NCBI GenBank assembly: GCA_902780305.1
Contig: CACZFB010000007.1
Span: forward strand, 50,071 to 114,070
Origin: an uncultured Coriobacteriaceae bacterium
Lineage (GTDB): Bacteria; Actinomycetota; Coriobacteriia; Coriobacteriales; Atopobiaceae
Direction of reading: 5' to 3'
Length of the DNA: 64,000 bases
In this document: one piece after another, positions 17,014 through 30,200 of the stretch
Position numbering within the stretch: position 1 is the first letter of the stretch
Layout of the letters: each line of letters begins with the position of its first letter
Notes under the pieces: generated by a model
The model's input: only the letters and a program-made list of their open reading frames with translations
What the model was told of the DNA's origin: nothing
The model's database searches: none
Translations under genes and position numbers: made by a program

Positions 17014-20000
17014 ATGTATACGCGCCATCCCAATATACCGCAGCGTTTATCGCTCGTGCTCGCCATCCTGATTGTGGCGTTTGGGCTCATGCCATGTGCC
17101 GTGGCACGCGCCGAGGGCGAATATGTGCCGGGTGAGGTCGTCGTGGTGTACGAGGACGCCTCGGCGCCCGTTGAGCAAACCGAGACCGAGCTGGCCAACA
17201 GCGGTTACGCCGTTACCGAACAAATAACGTCTGCCGACGCGAGTGACGTTGCGGCAGCCGTGGCCGAGGTACCCAACAACACGTCCGTCGAGCAGGCCGT
17301 GGAAGAGCTCACTGCCATGCCCGGTGTGGCCTTTGCCCAGCCCAACTACGTGTACCAGCTGCCTGAGCCGATCGATGAGGTGACGGCTAACGCCTTGGAC
17401 ATCAACGACTATTACTATCGAAACGACATGGCGCGTCACCTTGAGCTCTCAAGCGTTCTGGAGGCGTGGGAACTCGCGCAAACCAACGGCAGCGTGGGCG
17501 TGGCGGTGCTCGACACGGGCTGCCGCATGAACCATGAGGACCTTACCGCCAATCTGGACTGGCTTAATGCCTGGGACTTCATTACCAACAGCGCCAACGG
17601 CGGCCAGCGCCTTGCACTGAGCCTGAGCAGCAGTGACTGCGGAGACGAAAACGGGCACGGTACGCACGTGTGCGGCATCGTCGGTGCCAGTGTAAACAAC
17701 AATCTTGGAACGGCCGGGGTGTCTCATAACGCCAGCATCGTGCCCATGCGCATACTCAACGCCCAGGGGCGCGGCTCGACCGACACCGTAATGAAGGCGC
17801 TCAACAAGGTGGTTGAGCTCAACGAGACGGAGGGGACCAACATACGCGTGGTGAACCTCAGCCTGGGTGGTGAGGGGACCGACGCGGCGCTGGATGCGCT
17901 CATTACGCAGCTTGCGAACAAGGGCATTCTGTGTGTGTGCGCGGCCGGCAACGAAAGCTCGACCGAGCCCACAGTGCCGTCGGACTGTACCGACAGCCTT
18001 GCCGTTATGGCAGTAGACAAAGACAAGTGCCATACCTACTACACCAATTACAAAACGAGTTCTGACGTCAATGTCAACAAAACCGTGAGCGCCATGGGAG
18101 GCTCAGCCAAGTCCTACGACGACTACGTTTGGTCCACATACAAGGGGTCCAACAGCGATTACTCTGGTCTTGTGGGCACCTCGCAGGCAACGCCGATTGT
18201 CTCGGGCGCTGCCGCGCTTATGTTTGCGGCGAATCCGGGGCTGAATGTGCGGCGGGTTCGCGAGCTGTTGGTCACGACGACCGACGAGGTCAACCACAAC
18301 GGATCCTATGCCACCAAGGATTCGTCGAGCGCCGGGCTGCTCAACAGCTACCGGGCGGTGGCCGCCGCAAAAGGCGCCACGCTCTTCAGCGTTGCCAGTC
18401 CAGAGGCCGTCGAGGGGCTCGTGTATGCCGGAGTCGAGCAGGCGGGCGTCATGGGCAACCAGGCGTATACGCTTACCACGCAAAAGATTGCGGATGGTGC
18501 GGGGGTCGTGGTTGCGAGTACCCAGCCATACGAGGGAGCCAAGGCCACCGAGGCGGGCACCTACCGCACCACGGCCCATCTGGTTGCCGGCTATACCTGG
18601 GACGACGAGACCAGCGCGGACAAGACCGTTGACTGGTCCATTGCCAAGGCGCCGCTTACGGCAACCTACGAGCCGTGCACCGTGCGTGTTGGCGTACTTG
18701 TGCCAACGGAAATGCAGGTAACCGGCTTCGCAAACAGCGAAACTGCGCTTACTGCCCAAGGATACGAGGCCCCCGCCATCGACTTTGGAGGCGCTCGAGA
18801 CGAGTCCACCGGCAAGGCGATCCTGCCGGAGGGCGAGGACGTGCATGTGTACGAGACCACCATAAGCGGTGGCTCGGCGAACAACTACTTCTTTAACGAG
18901 TACGCGCAGGGCAACATTACCGTGGTGCGCAAGCTGGCCGTGCCCATACCAAGCGGCTCGACGTTTACCTACAACGGACGCCAGCAAACCGGCGTGCCCA
19001 CCAATGCCGGTTATGTGGTTGCCGAGGGCGTTGCCACGGCAAAGGACGCGGGCGAGTACACCACCGTTCTTGCGCTTTCGGACACGGGATCCTACGTGTG
19101 GGAAGACGGTACGACCGACAACAAGACCGTGGAGTGGATTATTAACAAGGCCCGCCTGGACCTGCGGTTTAACGGAGGGGCCACATGGCGCACGGACCTC
19201 AGCGGCACCCCCGCCCAAATCGGCATGCAGCTTACGCAGCTGTACAAAGACAGCATAACGGTAACCAGTCCCGTTACCGCCGAGCGGGTAACGTCGCTTC
19301 CGGGCTTTAAGTTGCCAGCGCTGTGGTTGATGACCTCCAACTCGTCTGGTCAGGGCATCAACAGCGTCGAGGTGGTTGACGGCAAGGGCGTAGGTGCGCA
19401 AGAGATTACCACGTTGGTGCGTCCCAACGCGAACGTCTTGGGTGAGGTTGGCGTCAAGGCCCTCGTTCCCATTACCAAGGGCACCGAGGATGCCAGCGAG
19501 GAGGAATTGGGCAACCCCACGGACAACTACGAGTTCTTCCGCAGCTACTCGGGCAACCTCGTGGTGTACGACAAGGCGATCGTGCCTACCGTTGCCAACC
19601 ATACCTATACCGGCGCTACGCAGGTAGGCGTCACGGGTGGCTCTCACTGCACGATCCAGGGCACGACCCAGGCGGTCAATGCGGGCACGTACACCGCAAC
19701 GGCTGTGCTGAACAGCTATTATCAGTGGTCCGACAAGAACCCGGGTGACCTGCGCGTGAACCGTACCCTTACGTGGCGCATCGATGCGCGTAGCCTTGCT
19801 GGCGCTGCGGTAACGCTTCCCACAACGCGCTACACCTACACGGGTTCAGCGATTCAGCCCAACCCAACGGTCGTGTTGGACGGGCACACGCTTGCAAAAG
19901 GCACGGACTATACGGTTTCGTACGCCAACAACACGAATGCGGGCACCGCGCGCGTAACCATAACGGGCAAGGGCAACTATCAGGGAACGGCTACGGCGAG

Positions 20001-20997
20001 CTTTACCATTGCCAAGGCTATGCTTACGGCAACCTATGCCGGTGGCAGCATCTATGCGGGAGCCGCCGCCCCAACCACGGTGACCGTTACGGGCTTCGTG
20101 GGCGGGCAATCGGCCGCGAAGGCCGCAGGCTATAAGGCGCCAACGGTAAGCGTGAGCGCTGCGCAGCGGAATACACCGGGCACCTACACCATAACGCCCG
20201 GAAGGGGAGCGGCAACCAACTACAGCTTTACGTATAGGCCGGGTACGCTGCGGGTTTTGGCCGTGCCGGTGAGTTCGGTGAGCCTCAGCCAGACGCAGGC
20301 CTGGCTGGGCGTGGGCAAGTCGACCGCACTGACGGCTACCGTTGCGCCCAGCAATGCCACCAACAAGGCGGTTTCGTGGAGAAGCTCAAACGGGGGCGTA
20401 GCCACGGTAAACGCCTTGGGTGTGGTAACAGGCCTAGTTCCGGGGACCGCCCAGATTACCGCCACAGCCGGTGGTCGCACGGCTACCTGTACGGTAACGG
20501 TGGGCATTCCGGCCGCCACGGTCGCGTACCAAACCCATGTGCAGCGGGTTGGTTGGCAGGGGTGGAAGCGCAACGGCGGCATGAGCGGCACGAGCGGTCG
20601 ATCGCTGCGGCTGGAGGGCATCCACGTGCGGCTTGAGGGAGCGCAGTACGCTGGTGGCATCGAGTATCGCACGCACGTGCAAAAGATCGGCTGGCAGGGT
20701 TTTGTGCGCGATGGTGCCATGGCCGGAACGAGCAGGAGGTCGCTGCGGCTGGAGGCAATCGAAATTCGACTCTATGGTCAGATGGCCAGTTATTACGACG
20801 TGTACTATCGCGTGCATTGCCAGAAGTTTGGTTGGATGGGCTGGGCCAAGAACGGCCAACGTTCTGGCAGCGCGGGCTACTCCAGGCGGCTCGAGGGTAT
20901 CCAGATTGTGATTGTTCCCAAGGGGCAGCCGGCACCGGGAGCCACCTACGCCGGCATTACCCAGCGCTTCTCGGACTGCTTCCGCCAGCGGCGGTAG
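17014..20997 (+). CDS. Secreted S8 subtilase with MBG/Big_2-like and ChW repeats
   Basis: A protein of 1,327 residues. Signal peptide 1-33 (ends AVARA); propeptide to about 115 (FAQPNYVY); protease domain with D167 (VLDTGC), H215 (GHGTHVCG), N313 (AAGNES) and S390 (GTSQATP), all intact. The rest is a stalk: several repeats of about 80-100 residues of the MBG/YDG kind (FTYNGRQQTGVP, YTGATQVGVTGG, YTYTGSAIQPNP), a Big_2 domain (about 1,085-1,165), and three ChW repeats at the C-terminus (VGWQGW, IGWQGF, FGWMGW). There is no LPxTG-like tail, so it is released or held through the repeats. The start at 17014 has no clear ribosome-binding site; the longer frame from 16882 runs through the palindrome and is not credible. 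Confidence 0.9.
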   Translation: MYTRHPNIPQRLSLVLAILIVAFGLMPCAVARAEGEYVPGEVVVVYEDASAPVEQTETELANSGYAVTEQITSADASDVAAAVAEVPNNTSVEQAVEELTAMPGVAFAQPNYVYQLPEPIDEVTANALDINDYYYRNDMARHLELSSVLEAWELAQTNGSVGVAVLDTGCRMNHEDLTANLDWLNAWDFITNSANGGQRLALSLSSSDCGDENGHGTHVCGIVGASVNNNLGTAGVSHNASIVPMRILNAQGRGSTDTVMKALNKVVELNETEGTNIRVVNLSLGGEGTDAALDALITQLANKGILCVCAAGNESSTEPTVPSDCTDSLAVMAVDKDKCHTYYTNYKTSSDVNVNKTVSAMGGSAKSYDDYVWSTYKGSNSDYSGLVGTSQATPIVSGAAALMFAANPGLNVRRVRELLVTTTDEVNHNGSYATKDSSSAGLLNSYRAVAAAKGATLFSVASPEAVEGLVYAGVEQAGVMGNQAYTLTTQKIADGAGVVVASTQPYEGAKATEAGTYRTTAHLVAGYTWDDETSADKTVDWSIAKAPLTATYEPCTVRVGVLVPTEMQVTGFANSETALTAQGYEAPAIDFGGARDESTGKAILPEGEDVHVYETTISGGSANNYFFNEYAQGNITVVRKLAVPIPSGSTFTYNGRQQTGVPTNAGYVVAEGVATAKDAGEYTTVLALSDTGSYVWEDGTTDNKTVEWIINKARLDLRFNGGATWRTDLSGTPAQIGMQLTQLYKDSITVTSPVTAERVTSLPGFKLPALWLMTSNSSGQGINSVEVVDGKGVGAQEITTLVRPNANVLGEVGVKALVPITKGTEDASEEELGNPTDNYEFFRSYSGNLVVYDKAIVPTVANHTYTGATQVGVTGGSHCTIQGTTQAVNAGTYTATAVLNSYYQWSDKNPGDLRVNRTLTWRIDARSLAGAAVTLPTTRYTYTGSAIQPNPTVVLDGHTLAKGTDYTVSYANNTNAGTARVTITGKGNYQGTATASFTIAKAMLTATYAGGSIYAGAAAPTTVTVTGFVGGQSAAKAAGYKAPTVSVSAAQRNTPGTYTITPGRGAATNYSFTYRPGTLRVLAVPVSSVSLSQTQAWLGVGKSTALTATVAPSNATNKAVSWRSSNGGVATVNALGVVTGLVPGTAQITATAGGRTATCTVTVGIPAATVAYQTHVQRVGWQGWKRNGGMSGTSGRSLRLEGIHVRLEGAQYAGGIEYRTHVQKIGWQGFVRDGAMAGTSRRSLRLEAIEIRLYGQMASYYDVYYRVHCQKFGWMGWAKNGQRSGSAGYSRRLEGIQIVIVPKGQPAPGATYAGITQRFSDCFRQRR

Positions 20998-21237
20998 CGG
21001 ACACCGCCATCCGCGATCGGCCACGAGTTTCTGACAGAAGCATACCAATAAACTAAAAAACATATAACGAATAGGCAATATTAAAGGTGCGGAACCGTTT
21101 ACCGATGTATTTTGCTTCGCTCGCCGCTAGACTACAGGTTTTCATCAGCTATTAATCAGAAATTAATCAGAATCAGAATTTGTATGGACACTCATGCAAT
21201 GATGGGCTGACTTAGCTGTATAGCGGGGGAGAGAAAG
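20998..21237. other. A/T-rich gap upstream of the giant surface gene
   Basis: This 240-base gap is clearly richer in A and T than its surroundings (for example around 21040-21085). It holds two direct copies of ATTAATCAG at 21151 and 21162, 11 bases apart (one helical turn), followed by a partial third AATCAGAATT. The 3' part resembles the leader of the pilin-like pseudogene (GTATGGACACTCATGCA against CTATAGACACTATATGCA). No gene is seen. The direct repeats could bind a regulator. Confidence 0.45.
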
Positions 21238-24200
21238 ATGCAACACAAACGCAACGACCGACACAACACACCGTGGGCTCGTTTGGCAAGCGTGATGGCC
21301 AGCATCGTGCTGGTGATGAGCCTCATTCCCATTCAGGGTTTGGCCGAGGCGCGCGACGAGTTCCTGGACCTTACCAACACGGCGTCGCAGGAGCCACAGA
21401 CGACCGACGGTAGCAACGATCCCGGAGGCGGTACGCAGGGCTCTGCGGACCAAAACGCGAATGCCGGTACGGATGACGCTGCCAACAGCCAGACGACCGT
21501 GCCTGTTGAGGACGTGGTCGTGGAGGAGGGTGGCGAGAGCGGCCAGCCCGAGCAGCAGACGCCCGAGGCCACAACCGAGCAGCCAACCGTACAGCCCGAA
21601 GAGCAACCCAAGCAGGAAGTTTCGCCCGAGCAGGCTCAATCCCCCCAGCAGCCCGAGCGCAAGCTGAGTGCGAATCTTGCAGACTTCATTACCAAGGCCG
21701 AACTTGAGGGCACCGAGGAGAAGGACGGCGCCTTTGTGGTGGACGAGGGTGCCTCGTACAACGTGAAGCTCACCTTTACCGAGGGCATCGACGGCAAGGA
21801 GTACGCCGAGACCGGTGAGCTCACCTATGCCCTGCCCGCTGGCTTTAGCGCAGTTGGCGACCAGCCCGCTGTCAAGGAGCCGCTGGTGGTTACCTACGTG
21901 GACGACAACGGCGAGCGTCAGCCCATCGAGCTTGCCAAGGAGTCCTGGTGGGTGAGCGACAACGCGATTCACCTGGTGTGGCGCGTGCGCGACGCCGACA
22001 AGCGCTCCAAGGAGGAGGTCGACCAGGCCCTCAAGACCATCGTGGCCGGCACCTTTGCCAAGGACGCCAGGGACGTTAACTTTGGTCGCGACATCGTGTT
22101 GCCCGTGAGCGTTACCCCCGCAAAGCAGGACGAGACCAAGAAGGACGAGGGCAAGCCCGAACAGAAGAAGGAAGAGCAGAAGAAGGACGAGGAAAAGCCC
22201 GAGGAGCAGGACGAGGAGGCCGAGGCCAAGCCCGAGCAGAAGCAGGCCGAGGAGACCGCGGCCACCAAGACCGAGTATGTGTACGAGAACGACAACCTGC
22301 GCGTAACCGCCACGGTCGCCAAGGCCAGCGCACTTCCCGACGCGGCCAAGCTCCGCGTAACGCGTGTGCAGCAGAGCGACGCGAACCACGACGCCTATAT
22401 TAAGGCGCTCAACAACACCGCCGCCAACAGCGACGAGTACAACGCGCAAAACACGCTCCTCTACGACGTGAAGTTCGAGCTAGACGGCAAGGAGATTCAG
22501 CCTTCGGAGGGCGACGTTGTCGTGTCGTTCCAGTTTAAGAACAACCAGCTTGCCGACGAGCTTGACGCCCAGGCAAAGAGCCATGTTGAGGTGACCCATC
22601 TGCCCATGGCAAATGGCACGCCCACGGCGGAGCAGGTGGACGCAAACGTGTCGGTTGCCAAGGAGACCGCGAGCTTTACCGCCACGAGCTTCTCGGTGTA
22701 TGCCTTTAGCTATACGGTGGACTTTACCTACGGTGGCTACTTCTTCCAGATGCCCGGTGGTGACAGCGTAATGCTGTCCAACCTGTTTATGGCACTGGGC
22801 ATTAACCGCAGCATGGCAGACGTGGCCAAGGTCGAGTTCTCCAACCCCGAGCTCGTGTCGGTGGTGCAGATTGACAGCAACTGGCGCCTTACCAGCCTGA
22901 AGTCGTTTGTTACGCCGGAGAAGCTGACCGTGACGATGACCAATGGGGACAAGTACGAGATCGACGTGACGGACCCGCTGGTGGGGACGCAGGGTGTGCC
23001 GATTGGGGTGCAGGCGGGGCCAACAGACCTCAGTGACAAGGTGAAGAGCGTGTCGGTTTCCGCGCCGATGGAGAACGGCAAGTACAAGCTCATGCCTGGC
23101 GAGACGTATACCATCACCATGTCATTTGCTGAGGAAGGCGACAAGCAGTTCCCCGACGACGACACGCCTATGCACTATACCGTGCCGAACGATTTTAAAC
23201 TCCCAATGACTGAGGCAAAGGATTTCAAGATTATTGTTACCGACCCCGAGGGGAAGCAGTTTACGGTGTCTGGTAACAAGTACAGGATCAATGAGAACAA
23301 TCAGTTGGAGGTTTGGTTCAACAAGGATGACCCCAACTTTAGCAAGCTCACGGGATCGACCAATGCGCGTATCAGCATGAGCTTCGACGGCGAGTTTGAC
23401 TACAAAAGAGATGAGATTCCTTTCGGCGGTGATGCCACGATTAAGGTAGACCTCGACAATACGAGCAAGGTGGAGTCGAGCAAGTCGGCGTCTCTTGACC
23501 TTTCGAGCAACCCACCAAAGATTAACTACACCGCCACGGTAACTTCCACGGGCCACAGCACCAACGTGCAGATTACGGATACGATTTCCTGCAAAGACCA
23601 GAACGGGCAGGACGCCAATGGCGTTCTTACACTTGACCGGAACTCCTTTAAACGTAACACCAACAAGGGAAACCAAGCCTACCAAGACCAGGACATCACC
23701 GTCTCGGGTAGCGGTAACACCTTCAACTACAACATTGGCGACATGAAGAACGGCGAAACCGTTACCATCAAGTATTCCGCCACCATCGACCCGACAGTGA
23801 TTCCAAAGACGGAAGACGGCAAGACGAAGGTCGTAATAGGCAACAACGAGGTGAGCGTTAAGAGTTATGAGCAGCCGACGCCCTCCAAGACCAACATCAA
23901 CACGCGCATCGATTACAGTCCCAAGCTGCAAAAGGACGGTATGACCCTTAACCAGGACGGAAAGTCTTTTACGGCGAGCTATACGTTTAATGGCGATGCG
24001 CTCGTGAGTGGCGGCGGCTACACCCTTACCGATACCGTAGGTAAGTACCTCACGCTAGACGGTACGACCGGCATTACGATAAAAGTATACGACTCGACTA
24101 GCGCGAATGCGGAGCCGGTTCGTACTGATACCCTCAATTGGGATGGAACCGGCGGCGGAAAGGGCAGAGTCTCAAAAGACAACGAAGCTGGTAAGTGGTT

Positions 24201-27200
24201 TACCTATACCGTCCCCTCGGATGATGCTGGTCACAACTATAAGTACGTCGTTGAGTACCAAGTCAAGATCGATGGCACGGGCCAGAAGCTAGACAAGCCC
24301 ACGACCGTAAATAACACCGTCAAGTACGACAACGACCACGTGAGCACGGGCACGGGCGTTATCACGCCTTCCAACGACAACAAGTTCGAGTTCAACAAGC
24401 GCGTGGACAACATCGACTATGTAAACAACCGCGTTTCGTGGACTACGACGATTAGCGTACCTGTGGAGGGCCTTTCGGGAGCTAGGGCCACAATAACTGA
24501 CACCCTGCCCGGTACGTGGGCTACCTCTGGTTGGGTACAAGACGACCTCTATGTCATTCCTGGAGATGCGACCGAAGGCAGTGGTGCATACCATCAGAGC
24601 GTAAAAGTCACGGGATTGAATTCTGGAGAATCGTACACAGTTACTCCTCATCAGGGAAGTTCTGGAACCCAGAGCACGTTCGACGTCGTGTTCCACAAAA
24701 CCGACGGTGGAAATGGCCTCGATTCAGCTGGTGAAAGTGGACACGCCCGCATCGTGACGGTTACCTATGAGACGACTGTTAACGAGCAATGGCTCGCCGA
24801 CGCAGCCAACAACAGCTGGCTCCAGAACCACACCAACAGCGTAAAGATCAATAACGAGACCAAGACCGCCACGGCCGACATCGCAGGCGTTGGCGTGGCC
24901 AAGGACTCGGAAGTCGCGGGCTACCGTACGGTCAACGGCGTAAAGCTTCCCGTGTACAAGTACACCCTCCTGCTTAAGAACGTTACCCAGGACGACAACA
25001 CCATCAAGGACTTCTTCGACACCGAAATTCTGACACCCTTGGCACCAGATGCCACTGGAAACTACCCCAGCTCCATGGGCACGCTAAGCTTCTCGCCCGA
25101 CTACTTCGCGTGGTACACCACTAACCAAAACAATGGTACCCGCTCTACGAGCCCGGTGTCGTACATGCCAATCTCTGAGCAAATCACAGAAGGTGGCGAA
25201 ACTAAGACCCGGAGCGGCATTGCCCTTACTACAAACTACGAGAGTATGGTGCGCGATACGACCAGCACTACAGGCTATTATCCCATTACTAAGATCATGT
25301 ACTACCTTACAGTGAAGGACGAGGCAGCGCTCAAAAAGCTCCAGAACCGCGCAGTCAATAATGCCGATGGCGGCGAAGACGACAAGACCTACACCCTCAG
25401 CAACACGGCCAAGTGGGGTGCCTCCACCGATCCTGGTGACGTCAAATACGAGTTCCCGGGTATCACCAAGGAGATGCTGAACGACGAGGGCAAGCCTATG
25501 ACCCAACAAGACCTCACCGTCCAGGATGGTGAGATCTATGCCAACTTCAAACTCACTGTCAACCCCGGCGGCGCGGTTATCAACGGCGGTAACCCTTACG
25601 ACATCACTGACACCATTGATCACCTGAGCATCGACATTACGTCGATTAAGGTGTCGCCCACACCCGAAACGGGCGAAGTCGTATACGACATGAAGGACAA
25701 CGAGCTCAAGTTCGAGAACGTACCTGATGGCAAAGAGTTCGTGATCACCTATCGCGCACGCGTCATTTACGACAGTATCGGCAATGCGGGCGACACCATC
25801 AACGTAAACTTCAAGAACGACGTGTCCATGCTTGGATACGAAGACCACATCAGTGACTGGGCGCACCGTAAGAACACCGGTACCGGTGCGGCTGACCTCT
25901 ATGCCATCAAGCTCATGAAGTACCAGGCCGGCAACATGTCTCAAAAGCTCAATGAGGCTGAGTTCACCCTGTATGAGGCAATGCCAGGGGATGACAGTGC
26001 TATCAATCCCGATAACCCTACGGGCTATGTCATCGACACAAGCAAACCCGTAAAGGATGGAGAAGGCAACATCGTAACCTTCACCTCGGGTAAAACGAAG
26101 AAGTACGGCCCAGATAAGGGTACATCAGAGGAAGATGGTATGGTGACGGTCTACGGTCTCCAGGACCAGGACGGTTGGGCGTTGGAGCCGGGCAAGTACT
26201 ACTTCCTGCGTGAGACCAAGGCTCCCGCAAACCACAAACTCCCGGGCTATGACTTCCAATTCATGATCTCGGAAGACGGCATCACGCACTACGAGCGTTA
26301 TATCTACCACTCCAACGACACGATGAGCGCTAAGAACTATCCCGGCAAGGACATCCATATCAAGAAGTACTGGGGCAACGTCATCGATTCGAATCAGAGT
26401 TCCGAAGATCCGACAAACCGCAGTTATCAGCCGTCCGATTCCGACGTTGTGGTCGTGCGTCTACAACAGAAGATCGGTGACGGTGAGTGGAGCAATACGA
26501 TCCGTCGCGAGGTCAAGAACAATCCGAGCGATGCTAACGAAAAGCCTCATTGGGTAGATGTGACCGACACGGGCTATCCTCAGGGCAAGCAGTATTCGCC
26601 GCTCATTGAGCTTAACAAGTCCAACGGCTGGGAGGCGGACTTCACAGACCTGCCACTTGCCGTGCCGGCAGGAGATGGTTTTACGGGCGATGACGTTCCA
26701 GTTGAATACCAGGTTCTGGAGTGGACCATCAACGGTAAGCCTGCCAACCAAGGTACCGTGCAGCAGAACGGTTCCAACGACGAATACACGTGGTCGTATC
26801 AGCCGCAGGGTAAGGACATGGCCATAACCAACGTCCCCAAGAACGGCTCCATCAAGCTGCTCAAGCAAGTGCAGGTGAACGGTAGCACGACTACGGGCAA
26901 ACTGGCTGACGGCTCGTACAGCTTCACCATCAGAGGAGCCGAAGCCGCTACGTCGTCGATTTCGAAGAGCGTTACCGTCGAGGTCGAGAACGGAGCGATG
27001 ACGAGGGCCATCGTCGATGGTGACAATGACCATCCACTCACGCCCGGAACGGACGACTATATCGAACTTGGTGACTTCAAGCTTGGCAACTATACGGTAA
27101 CCGAGGAAGAGCCTAGCAACGGAACCAGCCTCGTGGGCGACAACAGCAAGACCGTTACGGTGGACGGCAAGACTGGCACGGCCGTCTTGTCAACAGGTAT

Positions 27201-30200
27201 GGCCTCCTTCACCAACAACATCGATCTCGGTGGTCTCAAGGTCAAAAAGGTCGTGGCGGAGAACTCGGACGACTCGGTCACGTCCCGGCGCGCGAAGGAC
27301 AAGCTTGCGGGCACGTATTACTTCAACGTTTACACGGAGCAAGCCTGCACTAACCTCGCCAAAACTATCGATGGCAAGGACGCGCAGCTCTCCATCACCA
27401 TCGGCGCCGATGGACAGGCCGTTACGAGTGACGAGATCCAAAACCTCAAGGCGGGCGACTACTGGGTACGCGAGACGCTGCCTGATGGATCGGTTGCGAC
27501 GCCTGCCGCCAACCCTGTGAAGGTTACGGTCGAGGCGGGTAATACCGACCAGACTGCGGTTATCTCAACACTTACCAACAAGTACGACACGGGTTCGCTC
27601 AATATTAAGAAGAACGTCACGGTGAACGGCGTGCAAGCGGCCCAGACCGACAGCAAGGCCAAGACGGACGGCACCTACACCTTCCAGATTTGGAAAGGCG
27701 ACTACAAGGGCGAGTCAATCCAGCGTGCTCGCGTAAAGATTACTTTCAAGGATGGAGTGGCAACGTCGGCGCAGTACGAGTGGACTGACGAGCGCACGGG
27801 TGATGAGGGCAAGACGCCCGTGTGGAAGACCGATGACATCACGGTTGCCAATGGTGTCGTGACCCTCAAGGGTTTGGAACCTGGTACGTACACCGTCCAC
27901 GAGATTGAGAATCAGCTGCCTACGGGAATGAAGCTCGTGAACGGCAACGGTCAGGGCGGCAACGACCAGCAGGTTACCGTGACGGCAGGCGATACCGCCA
28001 CCATCCAGACGGCCGAGTTCACCAACGATTGCGAGGAACTCGGTGGATTCGAGCTCAAGAAGTCCATCATCACCAAGAGCCCGATTGCGGCCCAGAACAT
28101 GCTGTTTAACTTCACGATCACGATGTACAAGGATGCCGCTTGCACCGTGGTCGATACCTCCATCGATGGCAACTACGGTGAAATCACCTTCCACAACGGC
28201 GTTGCGACCAACATCAAGCTTGTTGGCAACGAGAAGAAGAATGCAAGCAACCTGCCCACGGGTCGCTACTATAAGATCGTCGAGGATAGCGCCGCAGGTT
28301 GGTCGCTTACGGGCATAACCGTGAACGACGCCGATCAGACGACTGCTGGGGCGGCTACCGGAAAGATAACCACGACCGAGTCCAAGGTCGAGTTCAAGAA
28401 CGAGCTCGATGAGGGCAACCTTAAGGTCGAGAAGGAAGTGGACAGCAAGTACGACCAAGACAAAAGCAAAGAGTTCAAGTTTAAAGTCGTGCTCGACGGC
28501 TATGCGCTCACGGGGACCTATGGTACGGGCGACACGGCCATGAGCTTCACCAACGGTGCTGCGGAATTCACCCTCAAGGACGGCCAATACAAAGAGGCTG
28601 TCAAGCTCCCGGACAACATCAAGTACACCGTAACCGAGACCAACGAGGAGGGTTTCGTCACCACGTGGACGAGCAACACCGAAAGCACCAACCCAGCCAG
28701 TGGAACCATAACCAAAGATACCCCGAAGACCGTAAAGGCAAAGAATACGCGCGAGTACGGTGACCTCGAAATCGATAAGACCGTCCTTCCCGCCTCGCGC
28801 CAGGCGTCAGGTGACGAGTTCACCTTCACCGTATCGCTCTCGGACAAGACCATCAACGGCAAGTTCGACGCGGTGTCTCCGTCACATAAAAGCATTGAGT
28901 TTACCAGTGGTGTGGGACAGGTCATCCTCAAGCACGGCGAGAAGGCTAGTGTTAAAGATCTGCCGGCTGGTATAACCTACACCGTTACCGAGGCGAAGGC
29001 CGAGGGCTTCACACTTTCTGGTGCGACTGGGAACATGGGCAAAATTATTGCCCGCACCGTGGCCAAGGCGGAATTCACCAACCAGTACGACAATGGCGGT
29101 CTCGTCATAGCCAAGAACGTGACTTCGGCTACAAGTACGGACGACAACCTGTACTTCCCGTTCAAGGTGACGATCACGCTTCCCGCCGGTGGCACGTACA
29201 CGGGCCTCAACGGCAAGGTGACCGAAGGCGATGACATCTCCTACACCAATGGCGTTGCCTACGTGTTCCTCAAGAAGGGCCAGCAGGCTGTATCTAACGG
29301 CCTGGGCGTCGATTATGGCTATCAGGTGCAGGAACTCGATATCTCCGATGCGTCCGTAAAGGCCGAAGTGGAGGATCACCTGACCGGTGAAATTACGATT
29401 GATCAGGTTGCGGACCTGAGCAGGTACTCGACCGTAATCCAAGACGGCTCAAACAAGATCGTGAACCCGAACGGCGGAACTATCGCAAGCGGTAAGATCT
29501 CTGCCACCACGAGCTCGGCACGCTACACCAACACGCATATAACCGGCCCCCTCACGCTGTCGAAGAAACTCATCTCTGACGCTGCGGCTGACCGCAACAA
29601 GGAGTTCAAATTTGAGGTGAAGATGTTCAAGGCCGCTGGCGGTGAGGTCGACACCAGCATCAACGGCGTCTTCGGTGGTATGACGTTCACGCAGGGTGTC
29701 GCGACCGTCACGGTTAAGGGCAACGGCAGCGTACAGGCTACGGGCCTGCCGGTGGGCCTCGCCTTCGAGATTACCGAGACGAGCATGCCCGACAACTTCA
29801 CGATGAAGGGTTACGTGATTGATGGAGCTGATGGGACAGGCGAAACGGCGCAGAACAACATCACGCGTGACGGACGCACCGTCGAGTTTACGAACGAGCG
29901 CGCGACGGGTCCACTCACGCTCTCTAAGGAGCTCATCTCTGGCCGCGCGGCAGATGCGAACCAGGACTTCACCTTCACGGTGCGCCTGAGCGACACGAGC
30001 ATTACCAAGGAGTACGACGCAACATATACGCCGGCCAAGAATCCCGCCGAAACGAAGGTGAAGTTCACGCAGGGCGTAGCGACGATTACGCTTAAGGGCA
30101 GCCAGTCCGTCAAGATCGAGGGGCTTCCCACTGAGATCAACTACTCGGTGACCGAGGCCGGTACGCCAGGCTTCCGTATGACGGGCGTTACGAAGCGCGA

